NCBI GenBank assembly: GCA_018242585.1
Contig: JAFEBQ010000010.1
Coordinates: 1 to 64,000, forward strand
Origin: Planctomycetota bacterium
GTDB taxonomy: Bacteria > Planctomycetota > Planctomycetia > Pirellulales > PNKZ01
Direction of reading: 5' to 3'
Length of the DNA: 64,000 bases
Shown: positions 9,290 to 19,350 of the stretch, piece by piece
How positions within the stretch are numbered: position 1 is the stretch's first letter
How the letters are laid out: every line of letters starts with the position of its first letter
Notes under the pieces: generated by a model
What the model saw: the letters and a program-made list of their open reading frames with translations, nothing else
Databases searched by the model: none
Told to the model about the DNA's origin: nothing
Translations under genes and position numbers: made by a program

Positions 9290-10185
9290 CGCACATGCGA
9301 ATGATCCTGGCGCTGGGGGCGATCATCCTGCTTTTATCAGGCGTGGATGTACGCGCGCAGCGATTCGCTTCGGCCCCGTACGGCACGCCGGCCGGTTCGA
9401 GCCCCAGCGCGGAGATGCTGCGCGACGTGGGCATCGAGCAACACCTCGACGCCCAGTTGCCGCTGGATGCCGAGTTTCGCGACGAAACGGGCAAGACCGT
9501 GCGCTTGGGTGATTACTTCCAGGACCAACCGGTGGTCGTGCAACTGGTCTATTACCAGTGCCCGATGCTTTGCAACCAGGTGTTGAATGGTTTTCTGAAG
9601 TGCAGCCAGGCGGTGCCGCTCGAGATCGGCCGCGACTATCAAGTCGTCACGGTCAGTTTCGACCCCCACGAAGGGGCCGACCTGGCCGCCAAGAAACGCG
9701 AAAGCTACGCGCGGGCCTATCGTCGCCCCGGTGGCGCGGAAGGTTGGCACTTTCTGACCGGCGACGAGGCAAGCATCAAGCGGCTGGCCGCGGCGATCGG
9801 CTTTCGCTACCGCTATGACCCGGCGAGCAAGCAGTACGCCCACGCCAGCGGCATCTTCGTGGCCACGCCCAGCGGTCGTCTGAGTCGTTACCTCTATGGC
9901 ATCGAATACCTGCCGAACGATTTGCGATTCTCGCTGGTGGAAAGCTCGTCGGGCCGAATCGGCTCGCCAGTCGACCAGGTGCTGTTGCTCTGCTTCCACT
10001 ACGACCCGCTGACAGGCAAGTATGGCGTGGCGATTTCGCGCGTGTTGCGCGCCGCGGGCGGCTTGACCGCGCTGGCCTTGGGGGGCTTTGTCGTGGTGAT
10101 GTTTCGCCGCGAGCGTAAACGGATGCGATTGGTTCGCCCCGCGGCGGGCAGCAAGGTTGCCGAGGATCTGACGCCACGGACTTAG
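9286..10185 (+). CDS. sco: SCO1/SenC family copper chaperone for cytochrome oxidase
   Basis: A GTG start at 9286 overlaps the preceding stop (GTGA) and sits eight bases after AGGAG; the ATG at 9295 is too far from that site. The 299-aa protein has an N-terminal signal or anchor (MILALGAIILLLSG), a thioredoxin-like domain with the copper motif CPMLC at residues 92-96 and a conserved His near 186 (YAHASG). A C-terminal transmembrane helix (AGGLTALALGGFVVVMF) follows. Sco proteins load copper into the CuA site of oxidase subunit II, and the CuA subunit is encoded by the next gene, 2 bases downstream. Confidence 0.93.
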   Translation: MTHMRMILALGAIILLLSGVDVRAQRFASAPYGTPAGSSPSAEMLRDVGIEQHLDAQLPLDAEFRDETGKTVRLGDYFQDQPVVVQLVYYQCPMLCNQVLNGFLKCSQAVPLEIGRDYQVVTVSFDPHEGADLAAKKRESYARAYRRPGGAEGWHFLTGDEASIKRLAAAIGFRYRYDPASKQYAHASGIFVATPSGRLSRYLYGIEYLPNDLRFSLVESSSGRIGSPVDQVLLLCFHYDPLTGKYGVAISRVLRAAGGLTALALGGFVVVMFRRERKRMRLVRPAAGSKVAEDLTPRT

Positions 10186-10187
10186 TC

Positions 10188-11158
10188 ATGATTGACGACG
10201 GTTTTCGCTTACTTCCCGAGCAAGCATCGACGCACGCTTCTGGCGTGGACTCGCTCTATTTCTTTTTGTTGGCGGTGTCGCTGTTCGTCACCGTGGCGAT
10301 TGCCGGCACGATCCTGTATTTCCTCATCAAATACCGCGGCGGCAATCATCACGTCGACCGAACTCCCTCCGCTGGTTCGTACTTGGCGATGGAAGTGGCC
10401 TGGATCGTGACTCCACTGGTGCTGTCGATGGGCATCTTTGGCTGGGGGGCGTCACTCTACTTCGACGCCTTCCGTCCGCCGCGCGACGCGCTTGACGTTC
10501 AAGTGGTCGCCAAGCAGTGGATGTGGAAGTTTCAACATCCCAACGGCCGCCGCGAGATCAACGAACTGCACGTCCCACGTGGCCGTCCGGTGCGGCTGAC
10601 CATGATTTCCGAAGATGTGATCCACGCCATGTTTGTGCCGGTGTTTCGCATCAAGCGCGACGTGCTGCCGGGCAGTTACGGCATGTGCTGGTTCGAGGCC
10701 ACGCGAACCGGCGATTTCCATCTATTCTGCGCCGAGTATTGCGGCACGAATCACTCTCTGATGAAAGGGCGCGTCGTGGTGATGGAGCCGGCCGAATATG
10801 AAAGCTGGCTCGGAGGTGGCTTGTCGAACGAGCCGCCGGCCGTGGCGGGACAGCGGCTGTTCGAGGAACTGCGCTGCAATACTTGCCACGTGGCCGCGAC
10901 CGGGACGGCGCGTTGTCCGCCACTCGAGAACATGGCCGGCAAGGAGGTTCGCCTGGCCGATGGTCGCACGGTGGTGGCCGACGACAACTACCTGCGCGAA
11001 TCGATCCTGCAGCCGGCCGCCAAGGTCGTGGTCGGGTATCAGCCCCTGATGCCCAGTTTTGACGGCCAGTTGAACGAAGAGCAACTGCTGCAACTGTTGG
11101 CCTATTTGAAATCCCTGACCAAGCCCACGGCGGCCCCCGCCCCGGAGCGCCGCAACCC

Positions 11159-11162
<4 letters not shown>
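10188..11162 (+). CDS. coxB: Cytochrome c oxidase subunit II with fused cytochrome c domain (caa3 type)
   Basis: The 324-aa protein has two N-terminal transmembrane helices (about residues 24-46 and 65-87), then a cupredoxin domain with the CuA ligand set C181-x3-C185-x3-H189-x2-M192 in [14 protein letters not shown]-terminal cytochrome c domain carries CNTCH at residues 230-234, with LMPSF as the probable Met ligand. The fusion is diagnostic of caa3 oxidases, in which the extra heme takes electrons straight from the donor complex, here likely ACIII. It overlaps coxA by 4 bases. Confidence 0.95.
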
Positions 11163-12810
<1,648 letters not shown>

Positions 12811-12814
<4 letters not shown>

Positions 12815-13518
12815 GCCAATACGCCACCGCTTCCTCGGTAGCCGTGTCGGACGAACCGCCGCCGCGTCATGACGCCCGCTCGGCGCTGGCCCACCAGTTC
12901 GACGATCTGGAGCAGCAGCACCAGTCGGACGAGTTGGGGATGTGGTTGTTCTTGTCGACCGAGATCATGTTCTTCGGCGGCGTGTTTCTGGCCTACGCGA
13001 TCTACCGCCTGCAACACGAGGCGGCTTTTGCCGCGGCTAGCCATGAGCTCGACCTGTTCCTCGGCACGCTCAATACAGCCGTCCTGTTGTGCAGCAGTTT
13101 GACGATGGCCCTGGCGGTGCATGCGGCCCAGGCCTCGCACCGCAAGCAATTGTTCTGGCTCTTGCTGACGACGATTGCGCTCGGTTCGGTGTTTCTGGGA
13201 ATCAAGGCAACCGAGTATTACCACAAGTATGAGCACGGCCTGATGCCACTGGGCAACTTGCCATTCCATTGGGACAAGCCCGACGCCGGCCCGGCCGAGA
13301 TGTTTTTCGACCTGTACTTCGTGATGACCGGGATTCATGCCGCGCACATGATAATCGGCATCGCCATTCTGGCGATTCTGGCCGTGGCGGCCCACCGTGG
13401 CAAATTGCTCGGCGACTTTCACGCCCCGGTCCACATCACCGGACTGTACTGGCACTTTGTCGACATCGTGTGGGTGTTTCTGTTTCCGCTGTTGTATTTG
13501 ATCGGGGCCCATTCATGA
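12811..13518 (+). CDS. coxC: Cytochrome c oxidase subunit III
   Basis: The 235-aa protein has a charged N-terminal tail of about 40 residues, then five hydrophobic segments. Typical subunit III stretches are visible: [20 protein letters not shown], then [20 protein letters not shown], and the C-terminal [21 protein letters not shown] with the HFVDxVW signature. Subunit III stabilises the oxidase core. It overlaps coxA and coxD by 4 bases. Confidence 0.95.
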
Positions 13519-13799
13519 ACCAGCAGGCCCACGAAGCATCGCTCAAGCCGTACTATGTGGTCTTCGCCGCCCTGATGGCCCTGGTGGCGTTGACCGTCGA
13601 GGTGGCGCGCCACGATTTCGGCGAGTGGAACTTCGCCATCGCGGTGTTGATCGCGGCGGTCAAAGCCGTGCTGATCATTTACTACTTCATGCACGTGCGG
13701 CAGAGCGCGTCGCTGACCCGATTGATGGTCGGCGCGGGGTTCATGTGGCTGGCCATTCTATTCACGCTGTCCTTTGCCGATTATTGGACCCGCGGGTGA
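13515..13799 (+). CDS. coxD: Cytochrome c oxidase subunit IV, caa3 type
   Basis: The ATG at 13515 lies in the coxC stop (ATGA), giving 94 aa; an upstream reading of the same frame is inside coxC. Three hydrophobic helices are visible: YYVVFAALMALVALTVEVA, FAIAVLIAAVKAVLIIYYFMHV and FMWLAILFTLSFADYW. The IIYYFMHVR segment is typical of CtaF/CyoD-like subunit IV. It is the last gene of the respiratory operon. Confidence 0.93.
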   Translation: MNQQAHEASLKPYYVVFAALMALVALTVEVARHDFGEWNFAIAVLIAAVKAVLIIYYFMHVRQSASLTRLMVGAGFMWLAILFTLSFADYWTRG

Positions 13800-14312
13800 A
13801 GAGCTTGCTTTCTTGCCCAGGCGGCCAAGCCCGTGGCATCGGTTCCCTTTTGTAAAGCGGACGGCTTGTTCCTCCGCCTTGAATGCGCTGCCGGTTTTCG
13901 TCAACTAGGCATTGGCAACCGTAAGCAGCTTTCATTGGTCCCTTACAATATCGCAATTCGCGTCACGTCAGCGACTAGGGCGATCAGACCTTTCCAGCGG
14001 CGCGGACACTACCTGCAGTGCTTCGTTTGCCGGTTGGGCGTCCACGCGAAGCTAGCCATGCATATGGCTTGGCGCGTAGGTAGTAGAAAAAACGACGCGC
14101 CATTCGTCACAGAGTCAGACGCGCCTTGCCGAGGAATGTTCAGATCTGGTGGTGACGAATTGTCGCCCTGCTCCATGCGTCGTCGCGGCTTGAGGGCGGC
14201 ATGGAATTTGCTTTTGCAATCAGGGTTGACCGTTGTTCTAAAATAAAATGATGGGCGTTCGACTCTCTGCCATTGCTTCCTTGGTACCTAGCGAAAAGAG
14301 AAGGCCATAGCC
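13800..14312. other. Intergenic region before the plus-strand RND genes
   Basis: This gap is 513 bases. An open frame at 13833-14246 has no recognisable motif and a composition unlike the neighbouring genes, so it is not called. Local AT content rises at 14200-14250 (TTTTGCAAT, TTCTAAAATAAAAT), a plausible promoter zone for the efflux genes, but no well-spaced -35/-10 pair is present. No clear terminator for the oxidase operon was seen. Confidence 0.4.
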
Positions 14313-15689
14313 ATGAACCGAAGTCACATGCTGGTCGTGATCGTGGCCGTTACGCTGGCGACAGCGTTTTTCTTTGCGTTTGGCAAATATGAAGGGGCCA
14401 CGGCCGGAACACAACGCGCTGACGCCGAGCAACACGATCCGCAAAACACGTTGACGCAGCCCCAGCCCAAAAAGCCGCACGTTGAAGCGGTTCATCCGAG
14501 GCCCGGCGGACTGCGGCGCTCTACCACACAGCCAGCCATCATCAACTCTTTTGGGATTGCGAACTTGTATGCCCAAGTTTCTGGTTACCTCAAAACGCAA
14601 CAAGTTGATATTGGCGATCGAATCAAGATGGGAGAGGTGCTGGCCGTGATTGACGTGCCTGAGATCGAAACGCAGTTGAAGGGGAATCAAGCCCAAGTTG
14701 GCTTGGCCCAGTCGAAGGTCGAGCAGGCCGAAGCTCGCGTGAACTCCGCGGTGGCTAATTGGCGGGCCGCCAAAGCAGCCGAGCAACAAAGTGAAGAAGA
14801 CGTTAATAAAGCGGTCGCCACACGCGTCTTTCGCGAGAAGGCATACAGCCGGATCAAGGAATTGTTCGAGCTCAAGTCGATCGAAGAAAAACTGGTCGAC
14901 GAAGAACAGGAACGTCGCGATTCGGCACGCGCCTCCGAACGAGCAGCCAACGCAGCGCTCGTTAGCGCCCGGGCACAGATCGACGCGGCCCTGGCCAGCG
15001 TCGAGCTGGCCAAGGCGGATGTCCACGCCGCGAAACAACAAGTGCGCGTCGCCGAGGCCGCCGTCGAGCGGACCCAGGTGTCACTCGACTACGCCAAGAT
15101 CGTCGCGCCCTTCGATGGCGTGATTACCGTTCGAAATTATTACCCCGGCGATTTTGTTCCCGACGCCCAACAAGGAGCGTCGAAGCCGATACTGGCGGCA
15201 GTGCGGACAGACCTCATGCGGGTGGTCGTGCAAATTCCCGACGACGACGTGGCCTACGTGCGACAGGGAGAAGAGGCATCGATCAGTGTCGACGCTCTGG
15301 GTGGGCGCGAATTTACGGGCCAGGTATCGCGGATGGCCAACAAGGAAGATGAACTGACGCGCACGATGCGCATCGAAATTGACTTGCCCAATCCAGACAA
15401 CCTTTTACGAGATGGAATGTATGGCCGGGCGACCATCAAGCTGGCCGCCCCCTCCGCTAACGCGGTGACGATTCCCTCGGGTTACCTGGTCGGCAATGTC
15501 GAGCATCATCACGGAAGCATCTATGTCGTCGACAATGGAAAAATGCGGCGTCAGGAGGTCACGATCGGCGCGGACGACGGCACCCACGTCGAAGTGCTCG
15601 AAGGCGTCGATGCCGGCGACTGGGTCGTAACAAACCGCGCGGGAATCGCAGGAAATAATGTCCCGGTTGAGGTCATTGAGCGTAAATGA
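14313..15689 (+). CDS. RND efflux periplasmic adaptor (HlyD/MFP family)
   Basis: The 458-aa protein starts at an ATG with AGAGAAGG upstream. It has an N-terminal signal or anchor (VIVAVTLATAFFFAF). A biotinyl-lipoyl-like half (YAQVSGYLKTQQVDIGDRIKMGEVLAVID) is followed by a long Ala/Glu/Gln-rich coiled-coil hairpin at about residues 120-260 and the return lipoyl half (IVAPFDGVITVRNYYPGDFV). Beta-barrel and membrane-proximal domains finish it. It should bridge the RND permease 105 bases downstream and an outer-membrane factor; none is encoded on this strand, so the TolC-like proteins encoded at 28779-33752 are candidates. It is paralogous to the adaptor at 26987-28393. Confidence 0.92.
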   Translation: MNRSHMLVVIVAVTLATAFFFAFGKYEGATAGTQRADAEQHDPQNTLTQPQPKKPHVEAVHPRPGGLRRSTTQPAIINSFGIANLYAQVSGYLKTQQVDIGDRIKMGEVLAVIDVPEIETQLKGNQAQVGLAQSKVEQAEARVNSAVANWRAAKAAEQQSEEDVNKAVATRVFREKAYSRIKELFELKSIEEKLVDEEQERRDSARASERAANAALVSARAQIDAALASVELAKADVHAAKQQVRVAEAAVERTQVSLDYAKIVAPFDGVITVRNYYPGDFVPDAQQGASKPILAAVRTDLMRVVVQIPDDDVAYVRQGEEASISVDALGGREFTGQVSRMANKEDELTRTMRIEIDLPNPDNLLRDGMYGRATIKLAAPSANAVTIPSGYLVGNVEHHHGSIYVVDNGKMRRQEVTIGADDGTHVEVLEGVDAGDWVVTNRAGIAGNNVPVEVIERK

Positions 15690-15794
15690 CCGATTTCGAC
15701 CCCAAATTGTCAATCGCTAATGTTCGGCTTCTGACTAAAGCTCTCTGAAAACTTGTGGGGCCATTGGCTGTTGTGATTTCAGGAGTTCAGGAAT

Positions 15795-18700
15795 ATGAAC
15801 GGCCTAATCCGCGCCTCGCTAAAGAACCCGTATGCGGTCACCGTCTTTGTCTTCACGCTGGTGGTAATCGGCGCGCTCACGCTGTCGCGAATTCCGGTTG
15901 ATATTCTTCCGGTGTTCAAAAGCCCAGCGGTTCAGGTTCTGACGTTCTACTCCGGCATGGCGGCGGCAAACGTCGAACGGGACATCACCAATCGAATGGA
16001 GCGTTGGACTGGCCAGGCCGCCGGCACCAAGCGGCAGGAATCACGCTCGATTGTCGGCGCCAGCGTCATCACCAATTACTACCGTAGCGGGACCGACCCC
16101 AACGGCGCCCTGACGCAAGTCAACTCGCTGGCTACCGCGGCCATTCCCAATCTGCCACCAGGAACCTTGCCGCCGGTTGTTCTGCCATACGACCCGACAA
16201 GCGTCGTGCCCGCCTGTATTGTCGCGCTCGATAGCAAGGAGGAGTCAGAAGCCATTCTCTATGACGTGGGCCGGTACGAGGTCCGGAACATGATCATGAG
16301 TTCGCCAGGCGCCGTCGCACCGGTAGTTTACGGAGGCAAACTGCGAACCGTGCTGGCTTACCTCGATCGCATCAAGCTCGAAGCTCGCGGCTTGTCGTTG
16401 TTGGACGCGATGCGCGCCATGGACGAATCCAACCTGTTTCTCCCGACCGGCGACGCCAAGTTAGGTGACACCGATTTTGCGATCGACTCGAACTCGATGT
16501 TCAAAAGCGTGGATCACATGGGGGACATCCCCTTGCGCAACGCGCACGGCAATGCCGCCTACCTGCGCGATGTTGGAACACCTAAAGATGCGGCCCTCAT
16601 TCAAACCAACGTGGTACGCGTCAACGGCCGCCGGCAAGTTTACGTTCCCGTTTATCGGCAACTCGGTTCGAGCACGCTCGAAGTGGTCGACAACCTGAAG
16701 CAGGCGGTGCCGAAAATGAAAGCGCGACTCTCGCGTCCCGATGTCGATCTGAAATTGGTGATGGACCAGTCGGTATACGTTCGGCAGTCCATCAAGAGCC
16801 TCGCACAAGAAGGGGTATTGGGTGCGGTTCTCTGCTCACTGGTGATCTTGCTTTTTTTGGGCCAATGGCGGATGACGGCCATTGCCATCATGACGATTCC
16901 AATTTCGGTTCTGGCGGCCATGATCGGGCTATACCTTACGGGCAACACCGTAAATGTCATGACATTGGCCGGGCTGTCGCTGGCGATCGGCCCGATGGTC
17001 GATAGCGCGATTGTCTGTTTGGAGAATACGCATCGCCACCTGGAAATGGGAACAAATGTCACGCAAGCGGCGTACCAGGGGGCGCGGGAAGTTGCCATGC
17101 CCGAACTGGTCGCTAGTCTTTGCACACCGATGGTCTTGGCGCCGCTGGCGTTGATGCCGGGTCTGGGGGAGTACCTGTTCCGGCCCATGGCGTTAGCGGT
17201 GGGGTTTGCGATGGCCTTGGCGTATCTGATGTCGCTATCGTTCGTACCCACGCGGTGCGCCGCCTGGCTGCGCCCTCACGAGAAACAGGGGCCGGGCAAA
17301 TCTCGAGAACCGGACGAGTCACGTCCTCAAGTAAATAGCAGCCGCTGGCAAGCGATTAAGCAAGGGGCCGCCCTTCCGTTGCGCTTGATCGGCCGCGCCT
17401 TTGGCCGCTGGGAAAAGCTGATTGAAGCGAGCATCGCCTGGTACCAGCGCTGTTTGGACCGCGTGATGCGGCATCGCAAAATGACGGTCGGCATCGCCGT
17501 CGCGTTGCTGTTGGTAGTAGTAGGAGGGCTCGGCAGCCAGTTGCGTCGCGAGTTCTTTCCCGAAGTCGATGCCGGTGCGTTCCAATTGTTCCTCCGCGCC
17601 AAAACCGGAACCCGCATCGAAATCACCGAGCAACGAGTCGCTCAAGTCGAAAAAGTACTTCACCAAATGATCGGCAAGGATCTGCAATTGGTGCTTAGCG
17701 AAATTGGCGTCACGCCCGACTGGTCAGCCGCTTACACTCCCAATGCCGGTCCCATGGACTGCGTGATGAAAGTCCAGCTTAACCCCGAACGCGATCACTC
17801 GGCTCAGCGCTATGTTTCAATGCTACGCAGCAAGTTTGCCAGCGACCTCTCGTTTACCGACCTCGAATTCGCCTTTGATGCCGGTGGCATGATCACTGGT
17901 GCCGTAAACGAGGGAAAATCGACTCCGATCAATATCCGGATCGAAACCAAGGACTTGACCAAGGCGCGAGCGATTGCCGAGCAGATCCGCGCCAAAGCAG
18001 TGCAAATCGACGGCGTGGTCGATTGCCGGATCATGGAGCGGCTCGACTATCCGCAATACGTCGTCGAGGTCGATCGAGCCAAGGCAGCCGACTTGGGCTT
18101 GACGCAAGCCGAGGTGATGCGGAACGTCGTCGCCGCGTTCAACTCCAGCATTCAGTTCAACAAAAAGAATTTCTGGATCGATCCAGTCAGCCACAATCAA
18201 TACTACGTCGGCGTCCAATACCCCGAGTCGTCGATCACGTCGGTCGAAACGATTTTGAATGTGCCGATCACCAGTCCGGTGCAAAATCGGCCGGTTCCGT
18301 TGCGGAACGTCATCTCATTGCGTCGCGGTCAAGTGCCGGCCGAAGTGGTCCACACCAATTTGCAGGAGACGATGGAGGTGACAATGGGCGTTGAACGCCG
18401 TGACTTGGGGCACGTGGCGTCCGACGTGGGCCGAATGTTGAATCAGTTCGGCAGGTCAACTGGCAACAACGAATGGGATTTGTATGATCCCGACTCGACG
18501 GAATCGAAAACCCTGGAGGGGGCCACGATGACAATTTCGGGCGAATACTCACGGATGCTCGACACTTTTCGCGATCTAGGGATCGGACTGATCCTGGCAT
18601 GGTTGCTTATTTATTTTCTGATGGTAGCCCTATTTCGTTCATACATTCTGCCGCTGGTGGTGTTATTTGCCGTGCCAATTGGCCTCGTGGGCGTGGTTGC

Positions 18701-19115
18701 GATGCTGTTTCTCACGCAGACCGCGGTCAACGTGCAATCGATTCTGGGCGTGATCTTCATGGTCGGCATCGTCGTTTCGAACACAGTCCTGCTCACTGAT
18801 TTTGCCCAGGGTATTCGGGAGATCGAAAAATTGAGCCCCACCGAGGCGATCAAGAAGGCCGCGTCGATTCGTGTTCGCCCGGTGGTGATGACCGCGTTGG
18901 CGGCCTTCTTCGCGCTGCTACCGATGGCGCTCGGCCTGGAACGCGGAAGCGAAGCGAATGTGCCCTTGGGGCGAGCCGTCATTGGCGGATTGCTCGCCGG
19001 CATGGTCACGACGCTGTTCGTGGTCCCTTCCCTGTACTCGCTGGTGATTCGCGACACGGAAGTCCACATGCACGAACGTGATAACCAAATCGATAAACTG
19101 ACTGGCGCCGTGTAA
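15795..19115 (+). CDS. RND efflux permease, paralogue 1
   Basis: The 1106-aa protein follows an AGGAG site about ten bases before its ATG. It has the twelve-helix RND layout with two large periplasmic loops. The first helix is followed by SRIPVDILPVFKSPAVQV. In TM4 the motif reads GPMVDSAIVCLEN, with D403 kept and S404 where AcrB-type pumps have a second Asp. In TM10 GIVVSNTVLL has S995 where AcrB has Lys940. The C-terminal part has RVRPVVMTALAAFFALLPMALG. An insertion with a charged linker follows TM6 (about residues 490-520). Substrate is unknown; the TM4 motif is closer to CusA-like heavy-metal pumps. Confidence 0.93.
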   Translation: MNGLIRASLKNPYAVTVFVFTLVVIGALTLSRIPVDILPVFKSPAVQVLTFYSGMAAANVERDITNRMERWTGQAAGTKRQESRSIVGASVITNYYRSGTDPNGALTQVNSLATAAIPNLPPGTLPPVVLPYDPTSVVPACIVALDSKEESEAILYDVGRYEVRNMIMSSPGAVAPVVYGGKLRTVLAYLDRIKLEARGLSLLDAMRAMDESNLFLPTGDAKLGDTDFAIDSNSMFKSVDHMGDIPLRNAHGNAAYLRDVGTPKDAALIQTNVVRVNGRRQVYVPVYRQLGSSTLEVVDNLKQAVPKMKARLSRPDVDLKLVMDQSVYVRQSIKSLAQEGVLGAVLCSLVILLFLGQWRMTAIAIMTIPISVLAAMIGLYLTGNTVNVMTLAGLSLAIGPMVDSAIVCLENTHRHLEMGTNVTQAAYQGAREVAMPELVASLCTPMVLAPLALMPGLGEYLFRPMALAVGFAMALAYLMSLSFVPTRCAAWLRPHEKQGPGKSREPDESRPQVNSSRWQAIKQGAALPLRLIGRAFGRWEKLIEASIAWYQRCLDRVMRHRKMTVGIAVALLLVVVGGLGSQLRREFFPEVDAGAFQLFLRAKTGTRIEITEQRVAQVEKVLHQMIGKDLQLVLSEIGVTPDWSAAYTPNAGPMDCVMKVQLNPERDHSAQRYVSMLRSKFASDLSFTDLEFAFDAGGMITGAVNEGKSTPINIRIETKDLTKARAIAEQIRAKAVQIDGVVDCRIMERLDYPQYVVEVDRAKAADLGLTQAEVMRNVVAAFNSSIQFNKKNFWIDPVSHNQYYVGVQYPESSITSVETILNVPITSPVQNRPVPLRNVISLRRGQVPAEVVHTNLQETMEVTMGVERRDLGHVASDVGRMLNQFGRSTGNNEWDLYDPDSTESKTLEGATMTISGEYSRMLDTFRDLGIGLILAWLLIYFLMVALFRSYILPLVVLFAVPIGLVGVVAMLFLTQTAVNVQSILGVIFMVGIVVSNTVLLTDFAQGIREIEKLSPTEAIKKAASIRVRPVVMTALAAFFALLPMALGLERGSEANVPLGRAVIGGLLAGMVTTLFVVPSLYSLVIRDTEVHMHERDNQIDKLTGAV

Positions 19116-19350
19116 GACCTTTCTTGCCCGAGAAGACCATTTCTCGCCTACAGACCTCCACGCCGCGTACACCGCATCGGAATCGCGGGGTGTTTGTCGT
19201 CCGCACGATCTCGCCAACGGCGGACCTGGCCCTCGACTCTTCACCGCCATACGGCGACTGGATTTCCGAGACGGCAACCTCGGGCTGCCTTGGCAAAGAT
19301 GTTGGCCAGATCAAGGTGAGAATCGGCGTGCCCCCTAAAAGGAACAACTC

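Noticed and set aside
13833-14246. 137-codon plus-strand open frame after coxD
   Set aside because: No family motif, no signal or membrane pattern, and composition like intergenic DNA; no good ribosome site.
14226-14249. TTGACC and TAAAAT as a promoter for the plus-strand RND genes
   Set aside because: The spacing is 7 or 12 bases, too short for a normal sigma-70-type promoter.
19129-19146. CGAGAA-gaccat-TTCTCG hairpin after RND paralogue 1 as a terminator
   Set aside because: Only a 6-bp stem, with no T-tract on either strand.
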